From the NCBI GenBank assembly GCA_004380135.1, contig QXCR01000023.1, positions 65,224 through 129,223 on the forward strand: a DNA stretch of 64,000 bases, given 5' to 3'. The notes beneath the pieces are model-generated. The model made no database searches and had not been told where the DNA came from. It saw only the letters and a program-made list of their open reading frames with translations. This document shows positions 47,466 to 57,359 of the stretch, in pieces; the first letter of the stretch is position 1, and every line of letters starts with the position of its first letter. Made by a program: the position numbers and the translations under genes. This stretch comes from Stemphylium vesicarium (taxonomy: Eukaryota > Ascomycota > Dothideomycetes > Pleosporales > Pleosporaceae).

Positions 47466-48908
47466 GGTGGCTGAATGAGAGAAGAGCGGGATGGGTTTCT
47501 CAGGAACAATGTGCGAAGCAGTGAAAATCTTTCTGTGGTCGTCTTTGTGTCGCTGTGTGTAATGAAGACAAGAGATGCAAAGCTTCCAGCTTGTTCAACA
47601 TATCGATAGATATGTCTCTCCCTGGATTGTGCGAGCGCAATTTGAGTTTGGGCGAGAGTGGGGTGCATTCATCCGATTCATGGCCATGAAAGAGCCGCAG
47701 CGCCATTCTTGATGACTATGTCAGGATTTGAAAACCAATCATTGCCGATGTGGAGGCAAACGACGTGCAGCCGACGTGGTGGGAGATCTGGTCCCACGGC
47801 ATGCATGACGGGATTGAGTGGCAGACGGGTGTCGACCATGGATACGATGATCATGCAGATCTGTGCAATATACCAATAGGCTTCATGATCTCGATGTGGG
47901 TGCATGCCTGTGGAGAAGAGTGGAGTATTTCGTACTGCGTCAGAAAGCAGCGCAGGCGAGGCTGGCTGAAAAGAAAGTGATGAGTGCTCACGGACGGCAG
48001 ACTCGCTGCACGGGAGGCTAGCTCCTCCACCGCGACCTTGCTCATGTAGATCAACGCATTAGTTTCAATGTCGATCAGGAGTGCGCGCCCCTACGCAACT
48101 CGTGATCAGCAGCATACTTGAGCGCATGCAATGGCTTTTTGAAGGCTCGTCTCTTTGGTCGTAAACAGCATTCCAAGGAAAGCGGAACCCAATCAAATTG
48201 CAGAAATCGAAGGAGAAGAAACAGGAGCTAATGGACCCCGAGGATCCGCTCCTGAGGATCAGCCGAGGGATCAGCATGCCGGGGAATGCTGTCAATATCC
48301 TAATTATAACACGATTGGGCATCGGAGTGCTCTGTTCGGCGACTCAAGCGAATTACCATGACAGCTCCTTGACGTCACGAGCAAATCCAGATGACATGTG
48401 GCATTTCTGCGCCGAAAGCTGATTTCCATCGCACATGTCAAGTTGGGATCTCCGTCATGGCGCGATGCGATGCGGCGGAGTTTCCGACATAGCGCGCTTG
48501 ATTTGGTAGTTGTCATATTCGGAAGTCGCGATGAGATGAGCTGCAAAGCGCGACACGGAAATTTGGCGAGCCAATCGGAACCAAAACGCGAAGGACCCTG
48601 TGGCAGTGCAACGCTGCGCCTCAACACCATGCGCCACACCCCTGTCCGCTAAATGAAGCCGACTAACATGACGCGCTGCTGCTTCCGCAACGAGATCATA
48701 AACGTCTTGCACATGTCAATCAAATTGACTGGTAAACGAGATGCTCTGTTACAAGAATCGCAGCCCATCTTTGATGGGAGATGGTTGTGGTGAGCGAACT
48801 TGTTGTATTGGTGGGGCTATGGAAGCTGCAATATGAAGGAGCTGAAAGACGCTAGGCCTAGAGTGGACGCGCTAACCGCGCCCACCTCGAACAATCTTCC
48901 ATCGCCGC
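47466..48908. other. Intergenic, no gene seen
   Basis: About 1.44 kb upstream of the NLR. The first few hundred bases should carry its promoter. Open frames of 65-110 codons on both strands have no domain. Confidence 0.5.
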
Positions 48909-49586
48909 CTATTCTACACCCCAAACACCAAGAACATCTTTCCCGGAGCCATGTTGCTCCCTGTTCTTCTGTTCTTGCAGCTTTCTCACTCTATGAGCTG
49001 ATAGAACAACGCCAAGAGGACCTATGATGGTACAGAAGATGATTGCCCAGGTGATCACAAGAAAGATATCCGAATCGCCCCAAGCATCGTTTGTGGAAGA
49101 AAATACCCCATTCGACTCGGCTACTCCAAAAGATGAGAAAGCCAATCTCCCCGCGGGCACACATTGCAAGACCAAGAATGAGCGGAGGGTGGAGCAAGAA
49201 CGGTCTTGCCGGGCCCGGTGAGCTACGTGATTCGCTGTTTGTCGTGTCCGGAGGCGATGGTTGCGACGAATTCTCGCGAGGAGCTTGGATTGGTTCCGAG
49301 GGGCCTTTGTTGTGACCCCAAAAATGAGGCGTTGACTGGGACTCCAATTTTGTTACCAAACGACTGAGCCTTTTCATTCCTGGGGGTATGGAAAACTGAC
49401 AAACCAAAGCCTGCAGACAAACTTTCCAAATGCCATCAACATGGTGTACACTATCCCTCGCCATATGATAGCTCCTCTAAACATGCGCGTGATTGGTATA
49501 GAAAAGCTTATTGACGCGAAAAACAATGGCTGTAAGATCTTCGGAACAGCATAATGGTGATAGCGGTGATACGTCGCAGGCCCCAA
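48909..49586 (-). pseudogene. C-terminal relic of a fungal monovalent cation/H+ antiporter
   Basis: Three frames of the minus strand together carry the end of a CPA-type antiporter. At 49586-49374 is PKILQPLFFASISFSIPITR with WRGIVYTMLMAFGKFVC. Near 49160 is LILGLAMCARGEIGFLI. At 49175-48909, back in the first frame, are VAESNGVFSST and DIFLVITWAIIFCTIIGPLG. The order is that of the last helices of the family, but the parts are split by a TGA and two frame changes, one of them just after GEIGFLI. The N-terminal two thirds is absent; upstream sequence to 50366 shows none of it. This is a decayed fragment, not a working transporter. Confidence 0.72.
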
Positions 49587-50366
49587 GCACTACCCACGAG
49601 AACCCAGGAGCCCATAATAGAGAATCTTGTCAAGTGCAGCATTAATCACATTGAGTAACAAGAGGAAGGAAGTCTGGTTGAGGATGATTACGATACTAGG
49701 TTCATGGTAAGGTAGTGATTATGCATCTTCAGCCATGGTGAGAAGGAAAGTGCGCAGGTATGCATGTGGCAGATACCTAGACAGTTGGTATTGATGCTGC
49801 GCGACCCCTTGGTATCCACAATCTCAGGGCCCAAAATCTTGACGCGGCGCAACGTCGCAGATTACGTCACAAGATCACGTATGTCATTCTGTGACTCTCG
49901 GACAGTCTATCCTCTAAGTGTAATACAAGGAACACGAATCATCAGCACCGTCGGCTAAAGACTACTGCCAAAGTTTCCATCTTTCCTTCTTGTCACTTCA
50001 TATGATCTGGCGTGTGTGCTGATCCTGACGCAGGGCAACGCTTTCACTATGTAAGTGCTGTTCCCAAGCACGTGATTTCACAATATGCGGATTGTTACTT
50101 CATACATTCCTCTCTAAATGATTCATTAAATCACCAAACTATCGCACACTTCAGCATCGCACCACTAGTCCCTTTGTACTCTGTTCCGAACGAACATGGA
50201 TAACCACGCAGCTATCATGCGTTTCATCGCACATCATAACAGTATTCCTGCTTCTAAAGGTCGTGTTTCAACACCAAATCGTCACTAAACACACCTTTTC
50301 AATCATCCATCCACCAGTAAGCTTTCTGTCGTGCATCCCTCTCATTACCAAGCTTGTCCATTTCCC
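49587..50366. other. Intergenic, no gene seen
   Basis: About 780 bases between the antiporter relic and the first small secreted gene. No motif or additional relic of the antiporter N-terminus was found. Confidence 0.5.
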
Positions 50367-50785
50367 TTAGAACTTCAGAGGTGGGCAAGGCGTCGCAGGC
50401 CCCTTGTTCTCGCACGACGAACCCGTGGCCACGGGGCAGTAATAAATGATCTTCTCATCGTCAGTGTAATCCCATCAACAAAACCAGCGTCAAACCCATT
50501 CCACCATCTTTTCATGCCCTCGCATCCCATCAACCTCCACTCAAACTGCATGACAGCTTGAAGGACAAAAAAGCACCAACTTACATCTTTACCATTGCAA
50601 TAAGAGTTCCAACCACATCCGCTGCAGCAGTTTACATCCCATGGCGCGGCAGTCCCAAGATCGCCGTCTGGCTTGCACGGCTCAGGCGTTGGGCTCGGAG
50701 TTGGCGTCACCGCAATGGACTCCTGTGCGAGTGCACCTGTGGCGCTGAAAATCGCGACGGCGATAGCGTAGCTGAAGGAGCGCAT
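50367..50785 (-). CDS. Small secreted 8-cysteine protein, array member A
   Basis: Two exons on the minus strand, 50785-50585 and 50453-50367, with a 131-nt phase-0 intron, give 95 residues. Signal peptide MRSFSYAIAVAIFSATGALA, then a Thr/Pro-rich stretch (TPTPSPTPEP). Then the core CKPDGDLGT...NCCSGCGWNSYCNGKD, and from exon 2 KIIYYCPVATGSSC and PATPCPPLKF. The Cys spacing is C-x15-CC-x2-C-x5-C-x9-C-x7-C-x8-C. The same spacing, and an intron at the matching place, occur in member E (57360-57890), so the second exon is supported by comparison. Members B, C and D share only the N-terminal half. No known family is recognised. Eight cysteines suggest a disulfide-stabilised extracellular peptide. 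Confidence 0.82.
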
Positions 50786-50963
50786 TGCGAATACTTGATT
50801 TCCCGGCAGAAGAGGGCTGTTTGTAGAATGGTTGAGCGGGTAGTGTGACGTGCCTGCGGTCTAGAACAATTGGAATTAAGACTTGAAAACAGCGTTCAAC
50901 AATATATATACATGTTGAGATGTTTACACATCAGCGAGAATATTCTCCCCTATCGAGGCGGTA

Positions 50964-50983
50964 TTGCGTGGACAGTGGAGAAG
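50964..50983 (-). promoter_or_regulatory. Proximal conserved promoter block, member A
   Basis: On the plus strand it reads ttgcgtggacagtggagaag, about 180 bases upstream of the member A start. Related blocks stand about 160-182 bases upstream of members B, C and D. Shared spacing argues for common regulation or recent co-duplication of gene plus promoter. Confidence 0.6.
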
Positions 50984-51130
50984 CACAAGGCGAAGTGACA
51001 TTGCGACGAACGCCTACTGTGGAGTCGACGGTACTAAATTGCGCCGCTGAGTGGCTGGTATTGGGTGCGCTGCTTCGTGATGGCCTACGTACCTGAGCGA
51101 GAGAAGGTCCGTTGTCGTCGTCACTACGGA

Positions 51131-51150
51131 GAGTAAGCACTAGCGAGTCA
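51131..51150 (-). promoter_or_regulatory. Distal conserved promoter block, member A
   Basis: Plus-strand gagtaagcactagcgagtca, about 346 bases upstream of the start. The core agcactag is identical in all four blocks (here, 52886, 53857 and 54731). Confidence 0.6.
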
Positions 51151-51933
51151 TCGTTCACCGGACTTCCCGGGTTTCGGTTTCGGTGTCGTACGGTGGTTAA
51201 AAAGCTGTAAAATCTGCGCGATCCTGATTTTAGTGACCTGTCTGATCATGAGCTGATGTTAATAAACATGATCGGCGTATGCATCGCACATTGTTGTCGG
51301 GTCAGTTGGCGGACCATCGTTACGTAAATCCACCACATGTAGGTAGGAATATAATCCGAACGATAAGCTAGGATTCTGTTTTAATGATCGCAATAAGGAC
51401 TAGCTTAGCCATTTCGACGCTTTATCATGCTATATTACCGTCGCAATGTGTCGTGATCGTCGCTAAATATCTTCGATCGATGAGCAAGGCCGGACTAAGT
51501 CAAGAGCTATGTAGATGTTCCTGATTAAGCTATGCGTCTTCTCTCTCAAGTACAGAGAGCGGGGGACAGAGAGCTATTGCATCTTACTTGGAGAAATAGC
51601 AGTTATCAACACCGAGGTAATAACCTCAACCCTGATGCGCAAATAGATTTTTCTTCCAACCCCACAGATAATCTACGCATCTTCTGATGAAGCAATACCT
51701 CTTTCGCGCTCCATCAAACTGCCTCTTCCACGCCACCACAATCCTGCCATCTTTTCATACCACCTACAACTTAGCAAAGCTTCCAAGTCTGTTCTAGAAG
51801 CCGCGAATCAAACACAACACCACAACCTCATACTGAGTAGCCAAACCCCTATCAAATAATCAATTAGCCAACATCCACAACCCTAGATTCTCCAGCAAAA
51901 ACACGTATACAAATCAGACCCCCGCCCCGCCTA

Positions 51934-52306
51934 GGCTGGTAAATGGGTCTCCACATCGGGAACTCATTTTCCGTGATATCTCCACCACTTCTTATGCAAT
52001 CTGGAAAATGAATAGCTTATATTATAGCTAGAATCTAGATCTATATCTTATACATAGAATATTTTTACCTAGCTAGGATAGCTAGCTAGATATCTTAGAT
52101 CGGAGAAAAATAAGGAGACCCAACTCTTGGCAACGTGGGTTAGCTAATAACTTTCCACCTATTAGATTTAGAGAAAGACTTCCTATTTATAAGATATAGA
52201 TCTAGATTTTAGCTATGATATAAGCTATTCATTGTCCAGATTGCATAAGAAGTGGTGGAGATATCACGGAAAATGAGTTCCCGATGTGGAGACCCATTTA
52301 CCAGCC
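51934..52306. mobile_element. 373-bp foldback MITE with TA target duplication (Tc1/mariner-like)
   Basis: The two halves are near-perfect inverted repeats for roughly 120 bp or more. The left end begins ggctggtaaatgggtctcca, and the complement of the right end begins with the same 20 bases. A TA dinucleotide flanks each side (51932-51933 and 52307-52308), as for Tc1/mariner insertions. The centre is AT-rich with further short palindromes (ctagctagg-type) and no coding capacity. It lies about 70 bases beyond the stop codon of secreted protein B, so it may fall in that transcript's 3' UTR. The strength of arm identity suggests a fairly recent insertion. Confidence 0.92.
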
Positions 52307-52379
52307 TAGCCCCGCCCTCCTCAGAAAAAGATGCTTAGATCCACCTACCGCACCACATTCCCCACACTAGAGGAACTAT

Positions 52380-52592
52380 CTAGCTACATCCAATACAGCA
52401 AGACTGCGGATTTCCAGGCAAAGGAACACATTCCGGCAGGGGCGTAGCTCTCGCCTTGAGACGACCGCCAATCTCACCGACTTCTGACGTTGGAGTTGGA
52501 GACGGCGTCGGTGTTGGTGTCTGACCCGGTTCGGCTAAGATTTGGGTGCTGGCTAGCAGAGCCACGACGAGGGTGATGATGGGTGAACGCAT
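52380..52592 (-). CDS. Small secreted cysteine protein, array member B
   Basis: Single frame, 70 residues. Signal peptide MRSPIITLVVALLASTQILA, a Thr/Pro-rich stretch (TPTPTPSPTPTSEVG), a basic LKARAT site that could be protease-processed, and the short core ECVPLPGNPQSCCIGCS, then the stop. Cys spacing is C-x9-CC-x2-C. It matches member C almost residue for residue in the core and members A/E in the CCxGC motif. It ends where A and E continue. The stop context (tgt-agc-tag) resembles that of C (tgt-acc-tag), so the short form is shared rather than a private break. The TA MITE follows it closely. Confidence 0.75.
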   Translation of the reverse strand: MRSPIITLVVALLASTQILAEPGQTPTPTPSPTPTSEVGEIGGRLKARATPLPECVPLPGNPQSCCIGCS

Positions 52593-52769
52593 TTGCGGGT
52601 GTGAGGTTGGTACTTTTGTGGAAAGATTGGGTTGTAGAGCTAGGGGAAGAGAGAATGTATGCGTTTGTGTGTAAGATATTAATCTGATGTTAAGATATAT
52701 ATGCTACGGTGGAGGTAATGGGTGTTAGTACCTGAATTCATTAAACACACGCGGCTGTGGAGAGCAGTA

Positions 52770-52790
52770 TTGCGTGTACAATGTACAGTA
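52770..52790 (-). promoter_or_regulatory. Proximal conserved promoter block, member B
   Basis: The plus strand contains attgcgtgtacaatgtacag, about 179 bases upstream of the member B start. The preceding agagcag is shared with member C. Confidence 0.6.
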
Positions 52791-52885
52791 TCAAAAGGAC
52801 CGGCCGAGCCGGTCTCCAAGAGAGCGGGTTTCGGAAATGTAATGTGCGGTAGTAGAAAGCGGTGCTTTTGTGTAGGGATTACGGG

Positions 52886-52906
52886 AGGTAAGCACTAGCA
52901 AGTCAG
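52886..52906 (-). promoter_or_regulatory. Distal conserved promoter block, member B
   Basis: The plus strand contains aggtaagcactagcaagtca, about 295 bases upstream of the start; nearly identical to the block of member A. Confidence 0.62.
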
Positions 52907-53385
52907 TTGCCTGGTCTTCGTGCTTCGTCACGACATGCGGGTTGTGCGATAGATCTTATAATGATGCGCAGCTTTTGTGGTGTTATGTGGCGAAGGCATT
53001 GTATCAGTCGCGTTCATTTCGATTGGCGGGGCGTACTTATTGCTATGAAGGTGGTGGTTCCAAACCCGGATAGTCATCGTACTTTGCCCCTTGCTCGTAC
53101 ATCGAATTACTAACATTCCCCTAACATTCTTCGATGCTGTTTCAATATCTCGTCCTGTTTGTACCGTCACGTGAACCTGGTAAGGCTGTCAAAGCCCTTG
53201 AACTTCCAGCCATCGCATACCTCACCGTAAGACAGTATGTGAAGTAAGCCGTTCCTGACAAGAGTCTTAGTCAGCTAACATGCACGTCAAGCCATCTCGA
53301 AAAAACACATACACACATCCAAACACTGGGGGGAAAAAGAATAAAGAGAAAACCTACTGCGTCATGTCATAGCAGCAGAAGCCGT

Positions 53386-53559
53386 CTAGGTACACCCAAT
53401 GCAGCAAGACTGTGGAGCGTCGGGTAGAGGAACACACTCTGCTCTCGGCGTGGTCCTAGCCTTTAAATCAGGAAGATGAACGAGTTGCGAAGTTGGCCCG
53501 GCTCGAACTTGGACGGCGGCTAAGAGAGCGATAGCGAGGGAGACGATGAAAGAGCACAT
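53386..53559 (-). CDS. Small secreted cysteine protein, array member C (57 residues)
   Basis: A 58-codon frame on the minus strand, easily missed because of its length. Signal peptide MCSFIVSLAIALLAAVQVRA, then LKARTTPRA and the core ECVPLPDAPQSCCIGCT, ending at TAG 53388-53386. Cys spacing is C-x9-CC-x2-C, identical to member B, and LKAR precedes the core in both. Residue 2 is Cys where A, B and D have Arg; TGC for CGC is one C-to-T transition. Just past the stop, another frame reads YLDGFCCYDM, which may be a remnant of the longer C-terminus seen in A and E. It has both promoter blocks at the expected distances, supporting a real or recently real gene. Confidence 0.68.
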   Translation of the reverse strand: MCSFIVSLAIALLAAVQVRAGPTSQLVHLPDLKARTTPRAECVPLPDAPQSCCIGCT

Positions 53560-53738
53560 TTCCGGCTATGGGGCTACCTTTTCGCAGAAAGACTCGTTGG
53601 AAAAGGTAGAGAGGTTGCGGGCGCGTGTGATGGGACTCTGAGACTGGGATATGTTGAGTGGTGAATCGAGTGCTGGCGTTCAAAAAGTCGGTTTTGCGTT
53701 TGACGGGCAGGGTTAAATACCTATTTGCGAAGAGCAGC

Positions 53739-53756
53739 ATTGCGTGTACAGTGGGA
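53739..53756 (-). promoter_or_regulatory. Proximal conserved promoter block, member C
   Basis: Plus-strand attgcgtgtacagtggg preceded by agagcagc, about 182 bases upstream of the member C start. Confidence 0.6.
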
Positions 53757-53856
53757 CCAGATCGGCTGAGATGTTGATGTGGCAGACCATGAACAGTGGA
53801 GTTTCTGGGTATAATTACCCGGTGGTGTAGAGCTGTATCCGTGTTGTCATTGGGAT

Positions 53857-53876
53857 GGGGTAAGCACTAGTGAGCT
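53857..53876 (-). promoter_or_regulatory. Distal conserved promoter block, member C
   Basis: Plus-strand ggggtaagcactagtgagct, about 298 bases upstream of the start; the same agcactag core as in A, B and D. Confidence 0.6.
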
Positions 53877-54281
53877 GATGCTTGTTCGCACCTCATCACA
53901 TATGAGTAGTTTTACGGTTAGCATAACTATGCTTCGCTTGTTGGACGAAACGAGATCGTAGTACTTGCGCTGTTTGATGGAAAGGTGGTGTTTTTATACT
54001 AAGGGCACTGATAAATTCCTTCATGCCTATACGTACATTTGACCATCAACATTCCCGCAACATACTTTGGAACTATCACAGAAGTTTTGTTTCTTTGCCT
54101 TCCGTCGTACTTATAGAACAAGTCTGCCGAGAATTTGAAATGTAGCAGACTCGGGAGCATACTGAAGCATATGGAAGCATACGGAAGCATATCATACTGA
54201 CTGACAGCCTTTCTGTTACCACAATGTTAGTCAAACTGCATGCATGGATATTCCTCTCAACAAGCGTACACTCGCACCAAC

Positions 54282-54491
54282 TCAGAAATCATCGCATCCA
54301 ATACAGCAAGCCTTTTGCCCCAGAGGAGCGCCTACGGGTTTGCATTCCTCTTCCCACGACTTGTCTTGAGCTTCTGCAGCACGGCGAGTGATTTGTGGAG
54401 CACGGGGTATGATATGCGATGGGGGTGGGGCAGCGAGCACCTGTGTGCTGCAAAAGAGTGCGGTAAAGAGGGAGATGCCGAGGGAGCGCAT
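54282..54491 (-). CDS. Small secreted cysteine protein, array member D
   Basis: Single frame, 69 residues. Signal peptide MRSLGISLFTALFCSTQVLA, a Pro-rich segment, an ITRRAAEAQ dibasic site that could be Kex2-processed, and the core EECKPVGAPLGQKACCIGCD, ending DF before TGA. Cys spacing is C-x11-CC-x2-C. It shares the MRS start, the signal-peptide style and the CCIGC core with B and C, and the initial CKP with A. Both conserved promoter blocks are present. Confidence 0.72.
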   Translation of the reverse strand: MRSLGISLFTALFCSTQVLAAPPPSHIIPRAPQITRRAAEAQDKSWEEECKPVGAPLGQKACCIGCDDF

Positions 54492-54647
54492 TTCGGGGTT
54501 CGAGGCAATGTTCCGTGTGGAGTTTATTTATGGTGAAAAGGCGTGCGTGTGTTTGTGATGGGGGGTTTGAGGTTGAGGCGCTTTACTAGATGATGGAGCG
54601 AGGTGTCGCGTTAGTGGGTTTATATGCACATTGATGAAAAGTGGGGT

Positions 54648-54666
54648 AACGTGTACAGTGGAGAAG
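54648..54666 (-). promoter_or_regulatory. Proximal conserved promoter block, member D
   Basis: Plus-strand aacgtgtacagtggagaag, about 160 bases upstream of the start; it combines features of the A and C blocks. Confidence 0.55.
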
Positions 54667-54730
54667 AGTCAAGAAGGACGACTGCAATGGAAGACGATAT
54701 GTGGTGTGGTATGCGTCCTGGCCGCTGCAA

Positions 54731-54750
54731 GAGGTCAGCACTAGCAAATC
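54731..54750 (-). promoter_or_regulatory. Distal conserved promoter block, member D
   Basis: Plus-strand gaggtcagcactagcaaatc, about 240 bases upstream of the start. Confidence 0.58.
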
Positions 54751-55147
54751 ACCAGCTGTTCGTACACCGAAATCAATGCTGTATGTACGATGGGTATGAT
54801 GATGACTGGCGTGTATGACAAGCAAATGGCGTGGTTATTGGTGCCTGTCGTTGTTGATCATTATGCCTGAACGGCCGTTATGTTGACTCCCTTGACCGAA
54901 AGATACACTAGACATATGTCCGACCCTTTTTTAGAATTCCAATGCCGCCGACTGACATCCCAATCGCTAGTCTTCCCACCTCTGCCCCTTCTTTTACATC
55001 TCCAGATCTTATCTTCATGTCTTTCAGGTACATCGATCGGTCCGCGGCATCCAACTGGGTTCCACTTGGCGGTAGCTCTATGTAGGGGTTGTCTCTCGTT
55101 GCCAAGCTCGACAGGTCCATAAGAATATTCGGCTAGAGACGCCGACA

Positions 55148-56194
55148 TCAGCTGACGTAACCATTTAACGTCATAATCTGCGAATATACGAGATCCTGGC
55201 ACCATGGTAACGGGTTTCCAGAGATTGCCAGGGCGATGTTCCGCAGGTAATCCTTCCTCGGGAGCCCCTGTGAGCATACGACGGGGACCATCCCGTTCTT
55301 AGCGACGTATGTGGCGAAGAGAATGCGCGAGATCCTCCCATTACCGTCTCGAAACGGATGTATACTCACGTAGTATAAGCCATCCCACACTGCTTTGAGT
55401 AAGGAGTGGACATCGGGGTCCTTCCCAACGAATTCTGACCACCATTTGAGATTTTGGGGCAATTTCTGGGGATAGGTAAAGATCGCCGTGGGATTCGAAT
55501 GAATCTGGATTGGGGCGGTGCGTAGCTCGCCAGCCTTGAAAGAGATTCTCATCTCATGAAATAGTACTCTCGAAATTGCCCGTAGGTTTTCAATCAATTG
55601 TTTGGGCTTCGATGCCCGTTCCTAGTATCGGCTAGACAATGCCGCTTGTGTCACGACAATGTTGTTGCGCAACTCGAGATACTTTTCCGACATTGCTGCA
55701 TCGCCACAAGCTAGCCGAATCAATTCTTGTGCTGATGGCAGGCACACCTTCAACCCTTCTTCGAAAACGTCGTCGCTCTTTGATTTCACCTTTGGTATGG
55801 CTGCCTCGACATTTCTTGTGGTTGCTAACGACACAGTGTTATTCTCTATCGCGCAGCTTTTCGAAGAGAAATCAGCAAGAACGTTACTGTAACATTTCGT
55901 AGCATCTTGCATGATGCTCAAAGAAGATATCTCCTTACCACCTAGATGGACTTTCTCCCGCAGATTGTTCAATTCGCGCAACTCTTTCTCTAGTTCCATT
56001 TGTGCTGCCATCCACGGCTCCTTGTTCCGGATATTGTAGATGGAGTTCCAGACAGTTCCCGACTCCGCGAGTTTCGTCCACTCTGGTCCTTTCTTGATGA
56101 GACTGTTGAATCGTCCGTAGTGTATGTTTAGGAGTGCATTTCGTGCTGCGACGATTTCTTCCGTCCAGGGCATCTTCGTTGTTTTTCGTTTCAC
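55148..56194 (-). pseudogene. Fic-domain protein with an in-frame stop
   Basis: Minus strand; one continuous frame of 349 codons broken only by TAG at 55624-55622. Before the stop (190 residues), SCAIENN fits the class II Fic auto-inhibitory motif [S/T]xxxE[G/N]. After it, ENLRAISRVLFHEM leads to the catalytic HPFRDGNGRISR (consensus HPFx[D/E]GNGRxxR). Fic enzymes transfer AMP or other nucleotidyl groups to protein hydroxyls; the inhibitory Glu blocks ATP binding. Sequence on both sides of the stop is well preserved and the spacing looks normal for the family, so this is either a recent null, a sequencing error or readthrough. A 33-nt GTGACA...TACTAG segment could be read as an intron, but that is shorter than any other here. 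Confidence 0.78.
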
Positions 56195-57359
56195 GGCGTT
56201 AGAGGGTTGTCGTGTTAGTGTAGGTTAAGAGGAACTTTTCGGAGGTTACGAGGGTACGCAGATGTTTTGTCGGCAGCTACGCTTCCATGGTAATTTCCAG
56301 TCAACCGTGGTTCCTGAAACAACCCTGGGCAAGTGTCTTAGATATACCGGCCACCTCTTTCCGTTACATCGCGACAATACAAATTCCGAGTCATGCTCGG
56401 GTGTTCACCTTTGGTGGGAGTCGAGTACAATCATCCGGTGTCCAACGAACACAGATAGCAGCAGCTCCAGATCTACCTTCCTTGTGGCGAATGCAGCCCC
56501 CAAAGAACTTCGTCTCAGCCTACCGAGACGCGCCAGACTATGAAGGCGGTATGCGCCTGCAGGAACAACAAGATCATTGCATCCCACGGCCCGGATCTCA
56601 ATGAAAGCCGCCATTCGTTCAATAGGTCTAAGCGCGTACGCGCGCTGGGAGCTCCTTGAGTCGGATGCAAGAGCAAAAGCTAGACAGCATATTTGTGCTG
56701 CTCGCACAGTGGTGGCAATGCCAGTAAAGCGATACAAAAGCGGAAGGGGAGCCGCGGAAGTAGGAGCTGCGTGGTTAGCCCCGCCCGAACGCCTTGGCAC
56801 GCTAACAAGCCACTTCCCTCCCCAACCACAAGGATCGCCACAGATTGTCAGCGCCTTCGTCTGCAGAGCAACACGGCTTCTTGCTCACGCTTATCAGCTG
56901 CACTAGCGTAGACTCTGTTTTGACAGCCAGCGACTAACGTTAGCTTGTGGTAAAATCATCCTCCGTGCCCAGGAAGAGCATCCCCCCAGCTTTCACAGAT
57001 CGCAGTCGCCAACAGATGGATAATTCGGTATGATGATTGAGAGTTGCCTACGTCGAGACGAGCAGACGCATACCTACACACAGAGTCGAGACCACGACCG
57101 TGGTATCAGGGTATCAGAGAAGAATAGCGTTGGATTCAAGCACTAAATCATACCTAGCCGCGCCGATGTCCAGCTACCTAAGTCATCACAAGCCGTCCAG
57201 CACGGTGCGCAAAACCCCTTCCGCGTCCCTATCTCTCCGCCCCAATGCAAGCTCAGCCAGCCCTCACCTCGCAATTCTGAAAAACAGCCCAACAACTCTC
57301 TTCTTCCCGATGGCCATCACGCTGCATCTCCATCACCTACACTTTCCCAGGTTCCAAAC
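56195..57359. other. Intergenic, no gene seen
   Basis: About 1.16 kb. Overlapping open frames of 90-130 codons on both strands (56262-56906) have no domain. The stretch should hold the Fic promoter. Confidence 0.5.
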
